23,721 nt of DNA, taken from contig WUAJ01000014.1 of the NCBI GenBank assembly GCA_009827215.1, forward strand, positions 1 through 23,721, given 5' to 3'. Below the pieces are notes generated by a model. It had not been told where the DNA came from and made no database searches. It worked only from the letters and a program-made list of their open reading frames with translations. Origin of the DNA: Phycisphaeraceae bacterium (GTDB lineage Bacteria > Planctomycetota > Phycisphaerae > Phycisphaerales > UBA1924). Below are positions 7,669 through 16,394 of this stretch, piece by piece (within the stretch, counting starts at the first letter, position 1; each line of letters opens with the position of its first letter). The position numbers were made by a program, and so were the translations under genes.

Positions 7669-10600
7669 ATGCGTGCGAACTTCAAGACAAACTTGCGAAT
7701 GGCGAGTGGTGTGGTCGGTTCGGTGATCGGGCTGGGTGCTCTGATCGCGGGATCTTCGATGGCGATGGCGGATGAGCCGATGACGGCGACTCCTGAGGAG
7801 TCGATCGACTTCGCGGCGATGGCGGCGATGGCGGCTCAAGCCGGCGGCGGCGGCGGTGGCGCCGACAAAGAGTTTAAAGACTGGAAGGATGTTTCCAAAG
7901 GATTCACAAAGGTGGTCTCGACAGCTGATGGGAGTTCGCTGTACAACATCTATCTGAATAAGAAAACCAATCAGGTGCTCGCTGAGCTTCCTCGTGGGTA
8001 CGACAAGCAGCATCACTTCTTTGCGATGACGGTCGCGGGCGGCGAGATCTTCGCGGGTCTGCAGGCGGGCGATATGTACACGCAGTGGAAGCGGGTCGGC
8101 AAGCGATTGATGCTCGTTCAACCACAGATCGCGGTGCGCTCGTCGGGTGATCAAGAGTCGCGTGACTCTGTTGAAATGATCTGGACGGATCGCGTGCTGC
8201 TTGATGTAGCGATCGAGGCGATGGGACCGACTGGTCAGCCTGTGATTGATTTGGACAGTCTGCTCGTTTCTCAGGCGACCAAGTTTTTTGGACGCTCGGC
8301 GAGCGGGCTCAACAAGATGCTGACTGTGGTTGAATCCGTCAAGGCGTTCCCGAACAACATTGAGATCGAGTTCAAGGGTCCGGTCGCGGGCGGCACGATG
8401 AAGAACTTCCACTACTCGATCTCGAAGATCGAGGGTTCGCGTGGGTTCAAGCCTCGCGCGGCGGATGAGCGTGTTGGATACTTCGTGACCAACTACACGG
8501 ACCTCGGCAAGTTTGATTGGTCGGACACCTCGCAGCGTCTGATCAATCGCTGGCACATCGAGAAGGCGGATCCGAAGCTCAAGCTGAGTCCTCCGAAGGA
8601 ACCGATCGTGTACTACATCGAGCACACGGTCCCGATCCGTTACCGCCGATATGTCAAGCAGGGCATCGAGTACTGGAACGAAGCGTTCCGCGAGATCGGT
8701 ATCGACGGTGCGATCGAAGTGCGTTACCAGGACAAAGCAACGGGCTCGAACATGGACAAGGATCCTGAGGATGTGCGTTACAACTTCATCCGATGGATCA
8801 GCAATGATGTCGCGACCGCGATCGGTCCATCACGCGTCAATCCGATGACGGGTGAGATTCTGGATGCGGATGTCATCCTGACCGACGGCTGGATCCGCGT
8901 GTTCACTTACCGCTGGGAAGATCTGCTGAGCAACCTTGCGACTGAGGGCATGAGTCCTGAGACGATGGCGTGGCTCGAGCGGAATCCGAAGTGGGATCCG
9001 CGACTGCGTCTCGCAACACCAACAGTTCGTGACGAGATTCTCGCTCAGCGTGCGCAATCGAACATGCATGGGCTGTCGTGCGAGCACACGGCGCCGAATG
9101 ACACATCGCTGCTGATGGGTGACGATGAGTTTGATGGTTTGACCAATCGTGCTTCGCAGATTTCGGGAATGTGTCACGCCGCGACCGGCAAGGCGCTTGA
9201 TCTTGCGATGATGCGGATGAACCTCGCGATGGTCGGGATGATTAACACCGCTTCGGCGATGGGTGATGATCCTGAGATGAGCGAAGAGATGCTGGAGATG
9301 ATCCGCAAGCAGCTTGAAGAGAATCCTGGACTGCGTGACATGATTCCTGCGGAGCACCTCGCGATGCTTGAGAAAGCGGCGGACGACAGCGATGACGCTG
9401 ACGACGCGGTGGACGAGGGCGGCGAAGCTGCTGAAGAGAAGAAAGAAGAAGGTGACATGATCGACGGCGTTCCGGAATGGTTCGTCGGTCCGATGCTTGC
9501 TGAGCTGGTCGCTCACGAGGTCGGTCACACGATCGGTCTGCGTCACAACTTCAAGGGCTCGAGCGCCCACTCGCTTGAAGACATCAACTCCGAAGAGATG
9601 AAGGGCAAGCGTCCTTGGTCGACCTCAGTGATGGATTACAACGGGATCAACATCCGGATGCCTGGTAGTGGTGATGTTCAGGGTGACTACTCGGTGATCG
9701 GTATCGGCGAGTATGACCAATGGGCGATCGAGTACGGCTACGGCAGCGGTGATCTGAAGGAAGTCTTGAGCCGATCAGCGGATCCGCTGCTCGACTACGG
9801 CACGGACGAGGACACCTTTGGTCCTGATCCGCGCGCTCGTCGTTACGACCTCGCAGAAAACCCGCTCGACTTTGCGAACAACCAGATGGAACTGGTCCGC
9901 GGCATCCGCGAGAACCTGATCGATGGGTTCGTCAAGGACGGCGAATCTTGGTCGCGTGTCCGCCGAGGATACTCGATTACGCTGGGCACACAGATGCAGG
10001 CGCTCTCGATGATGGGCAACTGGGTCGGCTCGGCGTATGTCTCACGCTCGAAGAAAGGCGATCCGGGATCGGATGCTCCGATTGAGGTCGTTCCTGCGGA
10101 GCGTCAGCGTGCGGCGATGGAGTTCGTGATTGATAACGCGTTTATGGATGATGCGTACGGCATCACTCCTGAGCTGCTTGCGCACGCGAGTGTGGACAAG
10201 TGGTGGGATGATTTCAGCGGCATCATGGCGGACTCGGCGCTTGAGATTCACGATCGCGTGATGGGTATCCAGGCGTCGGCGATGACGATGCTGCTCAATC
10301 CGCAGACGATCAAGCGTGTGTATGACTATGAGATGTTCGTTCCTGCGGATGAGGACGCGCTGACAGTTGCTGAGCTCATGGAGTCGGTGACCGGTTCGGT
10401 GTGGTCTGAGCTTGAGGACGGCGCGAGCGGTCGTTACACGACTCGCAAGCCGATGATTTCGTCGCTTCGTAGGAACCTGCAGCGTGAGCATCTGGATCGT
10501 CTGATCGATATGTCGATGGACAACGGCGGGTTCAACTCCGCTTCCATGGCGGTCAAGACACTCGCTTCGATGCACCTGCGTCAGCTTGGTGAGTCGATCA

Positions 10601-10776
10601 CTGAGACGATGGACGCGGGCGGACGACTCGATGCGTACACGATGGCGCACTTGCAAGAGTGCGGCGTGCGGATTGAGAAGGCACTCGATGCGGACTACAT
10701 CTACAACTCTGAAGACATGGCTGGGGGCGGTGGCATGACCATCATCTTCGGTCAGCAGGGTGAGAATCGTCCGTAA
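7669..10776 (+). CDS. Secreted zinc-dependent metalloprotease (DUF5117-type)
   Basis: A 1035-residue exported protein. The signal peptide is residues 1-34, with a basic start, a hydrophobic core and AMA before Asp35. A Gly-rich linker follows at about 59-64, then a DUF5117/DUF5118-like N-terminal region (from KEFKDWKDV through the LPRGYD and FFAMTVAGG segments). The metzincin-type catalytic site is HEVGHTIGLRH with H616, E617, H620 and H626, and a Met-turn SVMDY has its Met at 655. A very acidic insert (about 565-595) precedes the active site. The family is common in Bacteroidetes and Planctomycetes and poorly characterised. It likely processes or degrades proteins in the periplasm or outside the cell. 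The start is ATG at 7669 with GGAG nine bases upstream; a TTG directly before it is not needed. A terminator follows. It does not resemble the polysaccharide genes around it in function. Confidence 0.92.
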   Translation: MRANFKTNLRMASGVVGSVIGLGALIAGSSMAMADEPMTATPEESIDFAAMAAMAAQAGGGGGGADKEFKDWKDVSKGFTKVVSTADGSSLYNIYLNKKTNQVLAELPRGYDKQHHFFAMTVAGGEIFAGLQAGDMYTQWKRVGKRLMLVQPQIAVRSSGDQESRDSVEMIWTDRVLLDVAIEAMGPTGQPVIDLDSLLVSQATKFFGRSASGLNKMLTVVESVKAFPNNIEIEFKGPVAGGTMKNFHYSISKIEGSRGFKPRAADERVGYFVTNYTDLGKFDWSDTSQRLINRWHIEKADPKLKLSPPKEPIVYYIEHTVPIRYRRYVKQGIEYWNEAFREIGIDGAIEVRYQDKATGSNMDKDPEDVRYNFIRWISNDVATAIGPSRVNPMTGEILDADVILTDGWIRVFTYRWEDLLSNLATEGMSPETMAWLERNPKWDPRLRLATPTVRDEILAQRAQSNMHGLSCEHTAPNDTSLLMGDDEFDGLTNRASQISGMCHAATGKALDLAMMRMNLAMVGMINTASAMGDDPEMSEEMLEMIRKQLEENPGLRDMIPAEHLAMLEKAADDSDDADDAVDEGGEAAEEKKEEGDMIDGVPEWFVGPMLAELVAHEVGHTIGLRHNFKGSSAHSLEDINSEEMKGKRPWSTSVMDYNGINIRMPGSGDVQGDYSVIGIGEYDQWAIEYGYGSGDLKEVLSRSADPLLDYGTDEDTFGPDPRARRYDLAENPLDFANNQMELVRGIRENLIDGFVKDGESWSRVRRGYSITLGTQMQALSMMGNWVGSAYVSRSKKGDPGSDAPIEVVPAERQRAAMEFVIDNAFMDDAYGITPELLAHASVDKWWDDFSGIMADSALEIHDRVMGIQASAMTMLLNPQTIKRVYDYEMFVPADEDALTVAELMESVTGSVWSELEDGASGRYTTRKPMISSLRRNLQREHLDRLIDMSMDNGGFNSASMAVKTLASMHLRQLGESITETMDAGGRLDAYTMAHLQECGVRIEKALDADYIYNSEDMAGGGGMTIIFGQQGENRP

Positions 10777-10800
10777 GGTTGATCTTTCAGACTTGATTTG

Positions 10801-10832
10801 AGACGGCTCGGGAAACCAGGCCGTCTTTTTTT
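10801..10832 (+). terminator. Rho-independent terminator after the metalloprotease
   Basis: AGACGGC at 10801-10807 pairs perfectly with GCCGTCT at 10820-10826 across a 12-base loop, followed by a run of seven T up to 10832. It lies 24 bases after the metalloprotease stop and separates it from the next plus-strand gene. Confidence 0.92.
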
Positions 10833-10903
10833 GTGCGTTGTGTTTTTGAAGGGATCATGAACCTCGCTGGGATGGGGGCAGTAGATTGTCCGATGGGAGT
10901 GGT

Positions 10904-11932
10904 ATGGACGAGGCGCCGGAAGCACAACATGAGTCGAAACGCTCGCGCGGCTGGTTTGGATTGATTGTCCGATTGCTGCTTGTGGTCATGGTGCTTGGGT
11001 GGTGGGGTGCGTATCTGATATCGAGCAGATTCTGGATCGCGGATGTTGCGGTGAGTTTGGGGTGGTTTGTTTTTGCGATCGGGATAGTGCTCTGTGGATT
11101 CGGGTTGTTGCTCCGGCGGAGTTGGGTCGAGGCTCTCTGCACGCTTGCGGCGTTGATGATGCTTGTTGTGCTGGGGGGTGGTCGGACCTGGCTGCCAGAT
11201 AGCGGGAAGGTCGGCTTGGGTGAGGTCCAGGTCGTTGAGATGAACATCTATATGGCGAACGAGCGTCCTGATGAGGTGCTCGCGTTGCTTCGAACGACGG
11301 GTGCGGATGTGATGGTTTTGGTGGAACCTCAGTGGGATGTGTTCAGGCGGTTTATAGACGAGGATGATGGGTTGCAGTGGCTTCCGCATCGGATCATTAG
11401 GCGGAAGATTGAACGCGAGGCGTCTCCGATGGTGGTGTTGAGTCGCTGGCCAATCCAGAGGGACGACTGGTTCAATCCGCTGGCGGGGGTGTCGTGTGTC
11501 GTCCAGAGGCCGGAGGAGGAAGGCGGGGCGTTTCGCTTGGTGGGGGTCCATGTGCCTTCTCCGCGCGGTGGATCGGAGTGGACGCGTGGGAATGATGTTG
11601 TGCGGGGGATGATCGAGTCGTTGCGTGTGCACGGCGATGACGGAATACCAACAATGGTCGTTGGTGATCTGAATGGGGGTCCTGGGAGTTATCGGGACCG
11701 AATACTGCGATCAGAGCTTGGGGTTGCGCGTGGATCTCGCGTCATGTCTTTGTCGGGGACATTTCCGTCGAATCTGTCGATATTGGGGGTAACAATCGAC
11801 GATATTTGGGTAGATCGTGGTGCTGATGTGCGCTCATGGGAGCGTATGGTGATCCCTGGCTCGGACCACTTCGGGATTCGGGCGAGGGTATTGATCGGAG
11901 ACGCGATCTCGACGGTCTCTGATGCAGATTGA
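10904..11932 (+). CDS. Membrane-anchored endonuclease/exonuclease/phosphatase family protein
   Basis: From ATG 10904 the protein has 342 residues. The first 95 or so hold three hydrophobic helices (around LIVRLLLVVMVLGWWGAYL, WIADVAVSLGWFVFAIGIVL and ALCTLAALMMLVVL). The rest has the EEP fold: EMNIYMANE near its start, VLVEP, an internal LVGVHVPSP, GDLNGGPGS and terminal SDHFGI, which supply the expected Asn, Glu, His, Asp-x-Asn and Asp-His residues. The layout resembles E. coli YafD-type proteins, with a catalytic domain attached to the membrane. Family members cleave phosphodiesters in nucleic acids, lipids or phosphoinositides; the substrate here is unknown. GGGAG sits four bases before the ATG; an in-frame TTG at 10886 is the alternative. 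It precedes the O-antigen ligase by 29 bases, suggesting an operon and a possible role on a lipid-phosphate intermediate. Confidence 0.85.
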   Translation: MDEAPEAQHESKRSRGWFGLIVRLLLVVMVLGWWGAYLISSRFWIADVAVSLGWFVFAIGIVLCGFGLLLRRSWVEALCTLAALMMLVVLGGGRTWLPDSGKVGLGEVQVVEMNIYMANERPDEVLALLRTTGADVMVLVEPQWDVFRRFIDEDDGLQWLPHRIIRRKIEREASPMVVLSRWPIQRDDWFNPLAGVSCVVQRPEEEGGAFRLVGVHVPSPRGGSEWTRGNDVVRGMIESLRVHGDDGIPTMVVGDLNGGPGSYRDRILRSELGVARGSRVMSLSGTFPSNLSILGVTIDDIWVDRGADVRSWERMVIPGSDHFGIRARVLIGDAISTVSDAD

Positions 11933-11961
11933 TTGACGCTTTGGGAGTTTGAACGCGGGTT

Positions 11962-13365
11962 ATGGTTGCCTTACTTTCTGGAATTGCGATTCTTTTGTTT
12001 GGCGCCTTGTGTTTGCTTGCGTTGTTTAAGCCGCATTGGACTCTGGTGTTGATCTTCACGGTGTTTGCGTTCGAGCAGTTGCTTGAATCGTTCTTCTCGT
12101 TCTTTGCACAGAAATCCTGGGTGATCAATGTCGCGACGGCGGGGATCGCGGGTGTGGCGTTGATGATCTCGTTGATTATGGGGAAGCGTCCGCTCAAAGG
12201 GTTTTTGAATCCGAACACCTTCTTGATTTTGTCTTTGTATCTTTTCGCGGCGTTTGGGGTGTTGTACACGATGTCTCCCGAGGCGGGACGGTACTTTCTT
12301 GAGACCGGATCTCCTTACTTTGTGTTGATGGTTCTGATGCTCCCGGCTCTGATTTCGAGCACTGAGCAGATCTCAAAGATGACCGTGCCATTCATGGGCG
12401 TGGGCTTGATTATGCTGACGCTGATTCTGCTCAGTCCTCGTACAGAGTTCTACGGCACTCGTATGTTCATCGACCTGAGCTATACGCGTGGTGGTGGTGA
12501 ACGCGGGAATCCGCTCGCTCTTGGTGAGCTGGGTGGGACGATGATGATCATCGCGGTGCTGATGGAACCTGAGCGGAAGAATGTGTTGATCACGCTGCTT
12601 CGGATCGCGGCGCTTCTGGTTGGTCTTTCGGTCAGCTTCTTCGTGGGTTCTCGTGGACAGCTTGTGTTCTCGTTGTTTGTCGCGGTATTGTGCTATCCGA
12701 TCGCGCATGAGATCAAGGACATCAAGCAGTTCTTTATCCGCACCTTCTCTATTGGTGTCACGCTTTTGCTTATCGCGTTTGTTGCGAAGACCTTCTTGCT
12801 GGGATCGGAAGCGACGGAGCGCTTCAGCTCTGAGAACATTTCGCAAGGCATTGACTCGCGTATGTACTACATCACTGAGATGCTCAGTGCGTGGGGCGGT
12901 CGTCCGGCGAACTATCTGCAGGGACTCGGGACAGGCGCGTTTAATGCGATCGTTCCGCACGGGCAGGATGGATTTATCTATCCTCACAACCTGGTGATTG
13001 AGATCCTGACCCATCACGGCTTGATTGGAATCACGCTCTTGTCGCTGATCTTCTTGATCACGGCAATGCACGGGCTGCGTCTGATTGGTCTTGGTCGGCA
13101 GGGTCTGATCAATCGTGGTGTGATTGCGATCATTCTTGCTATGACGCTGTATGTAACGATGATCTCGCTCAAGCAGGGATCGTTTATGCTCTATCCGCTG
13201 CCGTTCTATATGTACATGGTGGTGTCCAAGCTGTACTCGCGGACGATGTCCGAGTTGCAGGAGTCTGCGCAGTTCGCAGAGTGGGACGACGACGAGAGCT
13301 CGCATGAGCAATACGAAGATTATGGTGATTACGGCGAAGACGAATCGCTCGCACAAACGGCGTGA
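11962..13365 (+). CDS. O-antigen ligase / Wzy-like polymerase family protein
   Basis: A 467-residue polytopic membrane protein with about ten to twelve helices, the normal size for WaaL/Wzy proteins. The signature is in the large periplasmic loop and following helix: GLGTGAFNAIVPHGQ, then YPHNLVIEILTHHGLIG with Y340, H342, N343 and E347; VGSRGQL in the middle is the usual Arg-bearing element. These enzymes transfer lipid-linked glycans to a growing chain, to lipid A or to protein. The C-terminal 40 residues form an acidic, Tyr-rich cytoplasmic-like tail, which is unusual for the family. The ribosome site is weak and distant (GGGAG about 14 bases from ATG), so coupling to the EEP gene 29 bases upstream is possible. 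Polymerase versus ligase cannot be decided from motifs. Confidence 0.88.
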   Translation: MVALLSGIAILLFGALCLLALFKPHWTLVLIFTVFAFEQLLESFFSFFAQKSWVINVATAGIAGVALMISLIMGKRPLKGFLNPNTFLILSLYLFAAFGVLYTMSPEAGRYFLETGSPYFVLMVLMLPALISSTEQISKMTVPFMGVGLIMLTLILLSPRTEFYGTRMFIDLSYTRGGGERGNPLALGELGGTMMIIAVLMEPERKNVLITLLRIAALLVGLSVSFFVGSRGQLVFSLFVAVLCYPIAHEIKDIKQFFIRTFSIGVTLLLIAFVAKTFLLGSEATERFSSENISQGIDSRMYYITEMLSAWGGRPANYLQGLGTGAFNAIVPHGQDGFIYPHNLVIEILTHHGLIGITLLSLIFLITAMHGLRLIGLGRQGLINRGVIAIILAMTLYVTMISLKQGSFMLYPLPFYMYMVVSKLYSRTMSELQESAQFAEWDDDESSHEQYEDYGDYGEDESLAQTA

Positions 13366-13385
13366 GTTGTTGAGTTCTTATCCGT

Positions 13386-13988
13386 TCAGGACGCGTGCTC
13401 TTTGGGCATGCTTTGTTGTTTGATTGGCATGCAGAGCTCGCCGAGTTCTGGCTCTTTGTCGAGTGCTTCGTCGTGGATCCGTCGTTCTTCTTCGGTTTCG
13501 AATCGGTCTTTAATTTTCTTCGCGGGAACACCGCCGTGGATTTCGTAGGGGGGTACATCTTTGGTCACGACGGCGCCGGCGGCGATGATTGAACCTCTTC
13601 CGATGGTGACTCCGGCCATGACGATGGTCCCGGCACCGATCCAGACATCGCGTCCGGTTTTGGTTGGTCGTCGCTCTGGTCGTCCGGCGAAGTATGCTGG
13701 GGTACCGGCTTTGTCGAAGACATGGTCGTCGCCGACGATGAGCACTCGTGGTCCGAGCATGGTGTAGGCGCCCAGTTCGACTTGTGGTCCGATGATGCAG
13801 GCTTTGGAGCAGAAGGTGAACTCGTGGGCGACCAGATCGCTGCTGATGCCTTTGCAATCGTTGGTATAGAAGGTTGGGTGGCAGTAGCGGAGTTTGTATC
13901 GCTTACGTCGGTAGATCATCACAGCGACGCGTCCATAGAAGCGGAGCTTGTTGTTTCTGCGGATTTTGTTTTTGAGTGCATTGATCAT
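13386..13988 (-). CDS. Left-handed beta-helix (hexapeptide) O-acyltransferase
   Basis: A 200-residue acyltransferase of the WcaF/maltose-acetyltransferase type, probably O-acetylating a sugar in the repeat unit with acetyl-CoA. The hexapeptide pattern runs from about 62 to 160: ACIIGPQVELGAYTMLGPRV, then GDDHVFD with the conserved His89, then VWIGAGTIVMAGVTIGRGS, and the classic end IIAAGAVVTKDVPPYEIHGGVPAK. The basic N-terminus and a charged C-terminal extension are outside the fold. Its ATG overlaps the TGA of the upstream GT4 by four bases. It is last in a three-gene minus-strand operon and converges on the O-antigen ligase gene with only 20 bases between stop codons and no visible terminator. 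Confidence 0.9.
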   Translation of the reverse strand: MINALKNKIRRNNKLRFYGRVAVMIYRRKRYKLRYCHPTFYTNDCKGISSDLVAHEFTFCSKACIIGPQVELGAYTMLGPRVLIVGDDHVFDKAGTPAYFAGRPERRPTKTGRDVWIGAGTIVMAGVTIGRGSIIAAGAVVTKDVPPYEIHGGVPAKKIKDRFETEEERRIHDEALDKEPELGELCMPIKQQSMPKEHAS

Positions 13989-15184
13989 CTTTGATCCTCA
14001 CTGTACGGACAAATACTCGCGTTGAACAGGTCGTTGGCGGGAAGGCCGTCTACGGCTCTGTCGATGAGCTTTCGTTCTGAGATCGGGTTGTAGAAGCGTT
14101 CGATTGTCTCGCGTGTTTGTTTGCAGCGCTGCTCGAATGGCGGCTGGGATTCAAGGGACTTATTGATGGTTTCGACGAGCGAGTCGAGGTTGTCTTTCTC
14201 GAAGAAGTCACCGCTGACTCCAGCATTGATCGCTTCAAACTCGGGCATTTGTGTATCGAAGTCGTTGTTGGAGATGACCGGTACGCCGTAGGCGAGCGCG
14301 TGCATCACGAGCAGTCCGACTGGTCCGGGCATCACAGCGAGGTCGGACGCGTTGAGCATCTTTCCGATCTCGAGTTCGTCGTAGAGGGCTCCGGTGAAGA
14401 CGGCGTTGACTTTGAGTTCTTGTGCAAGTGCTTCGAGTTCTGGTTTGTGTGGGCCGTCTCCGATGATGAGGACATTGGTTGGGGAGCCTTGTTCGTTAAG
14501 TTTGTGCGCGGCGCGGATGAGCATGTCCATCTTCTTGTAGTGATGGAGGCGCGTGACATTAACGAGGATTGGGTTGCCCGCGTCGTCTGCGAAGAGGTCT
14601 CGTCGAGTTTGCTCTCGATCGGTTGGTTTGATCTTGGAGCGTGTTTCGTCCTGGCTCTTGCAGTCGAGCGAGTTGTAGATGACATGAAGGAAGCTCGGAT
14701 CGAATCCGGATTCGATCCCGATACATTTGGCGCGGTGTCCATAGAGCAACAGCCCATGGCTGAGGTTGAAGAGCGCGATGCGGAGTTTGCCTTTGAGTCC
14801 TGATTCTTTTTCGATCCAGCCGTGATTCCAAAAGAGGATTTGCTTTCCCAGGATGTTCCCGACCGCAGCGGCGAGCCAGGTGGTGGGCCATCTCGGATTT
14901 CCGAGCAGGATCAGGGTGTCGTACTTTCTGCTCATCGCGGCTTTGACCGCGCCGGGCTGGATGAACAGAGGGCCGAGCATCCATCCCTTGGTTTTTTTGA
15001 ATCGTCCTTCTGGGAACGAATCGATGAGTTTGATCCCTGTCCCGAGGTTGTCGGTTCCCGCGAGAAACTTGTAGTGATGACGGCTGTTGTTGATCAGTTC
15101 GTCGAAGATCGGTTCGCGATAGTGCGCGAAATAGTGGTAGATGACGGCGACGCGTTTGGGTTTGGACGGATCTTTTGGGCTCAT
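13985..15184 (-). CDS. GT4-type glycosyltransferase lacking the canonical EX7E glutamates
   Basis: A 399-residue GT-B glycosyltransferase. The N-terminal acceptor domain begins RVAVIYHYFAHYREPIFDEL. The donor domain starts with ILVNVTRLHHYKKMDMLI (R212, K217/K218) and IIGDGPHKPEL. Where most GT4 proteins have E-x7-E-A-M, this one reads MPGPVGLLVMHALAYGVPVI at 285-304, with Gly287 and His295 in the two glutamate positions. I recall this PG-x-VGL...H variant as a recurring clade in polysaccharide loci, so it is probably a functional subfamily and not a decayed gene. It overlaps by four bases with both the GT2 gene upstream and the acyltransferase gene downstream. Donor sugar unknown. Confidence 0.88.
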   Translation of the reverse strand: MSPKDPSKPKRVAVIYHYFAHYREPIFDELINNSRHHYKFLAGTDNLGTGIKLIDSFPEGRFKKTKGWMLGPLFIQPGAVKAAMSRKYDTLILLGNPRWPTTWLAAAVGNILGKQILFWNHGWIEKESGLKGKLRIALFNLSHGLLLYGHRAKCIGIESGFDPSFLHVIYNSLDCKSQDETRSKIKPTDREQTRRDLFADDAGNPILVNVTRLHHYKKMDMLIRAAHKLNEQGSPTNVLIIGDGPHKPELEALAQELKVNAVFTGALYDELEIGKMLNASDLAVMPGPVGLLVMHALAYGVPVISNNDFDTQMPEFEAINAGVSGDFFEKDNLDSLVETINKSLESQPPFEQRCKQTRETIERFYNPISERKLIDRAVDGLPANDLFNASICPYSEDQR

Positions 15185-16074
15185 GACTTGGGACCCGTGA
15201 AGGGTTGTGATGAATCTCCACGGTCGGCGGCGACGAGGTCCGGGCGGTTCAGTTCACGGACTTTAAGCACGATCATATATTCGTACATCGCTTGGAGGCG
15301 GCAGTAGGTCCATCCGGCGCGTCCATCGAGGAAACCCAGTCCGACGATGTACATGTAGAAGAACTTGAGGAGCGGTCGCATCGGCATCCGGAACGAGATG
15401 TTCTTAAGTTCGAGTCTTCTTGTGTTGCGATCAGAGGAAAGGAGATTCCCGAGTCTGACGGGATTCTCTTGGAGTGCTTTCACGGTCTCGTTCGCTTCGT
15501 AGGTCGAGTAGCGGTTGTGGCGCTCGATCCACTCGCGGAGTCCCTTTGAGAAGTTATAGTGGATGAAGTGTTCTTTGAGATATCCGATGGAGCCGTCGAC
15601 AGTGGGGACTGGGTTGGCATCACGCGCAAAGCGGATGTGAGGAGGCTGGAAGAATCTCATAATGTTCCCGGGCGGCATGGCGTGCTTGAGCCAGCGTCCT
15701 CGGAAGATGTTCTTGCGTCCGCAGTAGTAGGCGACAGGATCGTTGTTCTCTTTGGATTTCTTTCCTGAATCCCAGTCGCTGATGATGGACTCGATCTCGG
15801 CACGCAGCTCTGAGGTCATGCGTTCGTCAGCGTCAAGGTAGAAGACCCACTGGTGCTTGAAGTCGATGTGCTCCATTGCCCAGTTTTGATGATTGCCTCT
15901 CCCGTCGTAGGCACGCTCGAACCAACGGGCGCCGGCGGCTTCAGAGATCTCACGCGTGCGATCGGTCGAGAGCGAGTCGAGGACCACGATATCGTCGGAG
16001 AACGCAACGGATTCGAGGAGTCCAGGGAGGTTGTCCTCCTCGTTGAGGGTCTGGATAAATATGGAGACGCTCAA
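15181..16074 (-). CDS. GT2 family glycosyltransferase (WaaE/KdtX-like), TTG start
   Basis: A 297-residue cytoplasmic inverting glycosyltransferase. Its GT-A fold is marked by SIFIQTLNEEDNLPGLLESV at 4-23, DDIVVLDSLSTDRT at 27-40, the metal-binding region FYLDADERM with D81 and D83, and GRGNHQNWAM at 58-67, which is typical of the LPS-core-like GT2 subgroup. The later R-x-x-FRGRWLKH and GLREWIERHNRYST segments also fit that subgroup. The start codon is TTG at 16074-16072: no in-frame ATG precedes the conserved strand, and GAGG lies eight bases upstream. The gene leads an operon with 4-base ATGA overlaps to the GT4 and acyltransferase genes. It probably starts or extends the repeat unit; sugar unknown. 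Confidence 0.9.
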   Translation of the reverse strand: MSVSIFIQTLNEEDNLPGLLESVAFSDDIVVLDSLSTDRTREISEAAGARWFERAYDGRGNHQNWAMEHIDFKHQWVFYLDADERMTSELRAEIESIISDWDSGKKSKENNDPVAYYCGRKNIFRGRWLKHAMPPGNIMRFFQPPHIRFARDANPVPTVDGSIGYLKEHFIHYNFSKGLREWIERHNRYSTYEANETVKALQENPVRLGNLLSSDRNTRRLELKNISFRMPMRPLLKFFYMYIVGLGFLDGRAGWTYCRLQAMYEYMIVLKVRELNRPDLVAADRGDSSQPFTGPKS

Positions 16075-16394
16075 TGGATGGCCCTCATGCTTGGACAGTC
16101 TTGAAGGTGTGCGAATTGGGGATAGATGATCTGATTCATGGTATCTGATTGGGTGTCAGTGTCGGAATGAGGATAAGTCGCTCAAAGACTATCGGCCGTT
16201 GATCGGTTCTGGTCTATCGAGGATCGGTCGATGAGCGAAAAAGCGGGCAGGATTCACGCAACAATGACGGAGTCTACGAGAATGCCGGGCTGAGAGTTCT
16301 AGGATGATGGGAGTTTGAGGCCGTAGTTCCAAGCTTGGGGCATGAATGGGCATCAAAGCGCCGATAGTGGCTATCCATATGGAGCTCTGAACAC
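16075..16394. promoter_or_regulatory. 320-base divergent intergenic region (GT2 operon / pyruvyl transferase operon)
   Basis: No gene is supported here; small reading frames on the minus strand are low in coding character. The region must serve two divergent operons. It holds an imperfect direct repeat: CTATCG then GATCGGT at 16189-16207, and again at 16214-16228, with the GATCGGT copies 21 bases apart. A 5-base hairpin, GATAG-TGG-CTATC, lies at 16363-16375, just before the ribosome site GGAG at 16381-16384. No reliable -35/-10 pair was identified. Confidence 0.4.

Noticed and set aside
7303..8625. Minus-strand 440-codon frame
   Set aside because: Arg/His/Leu-rich antisense frame of the metalloprotease and its leader; no domain, and the plus strand has a convincing signal peptide and conserved domain.
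12373..13356. Minus-strand 327-codon frame
   Set aside because: Charged Arg/Gln/His-rich shadow of the O-antigen ligase gene; no family resemblance.
13366..13385. Bidirectional terminator between convergent ligase and acyltransferase genes
   Set aside because: The 20-base gap has no inverted repeat or T run.
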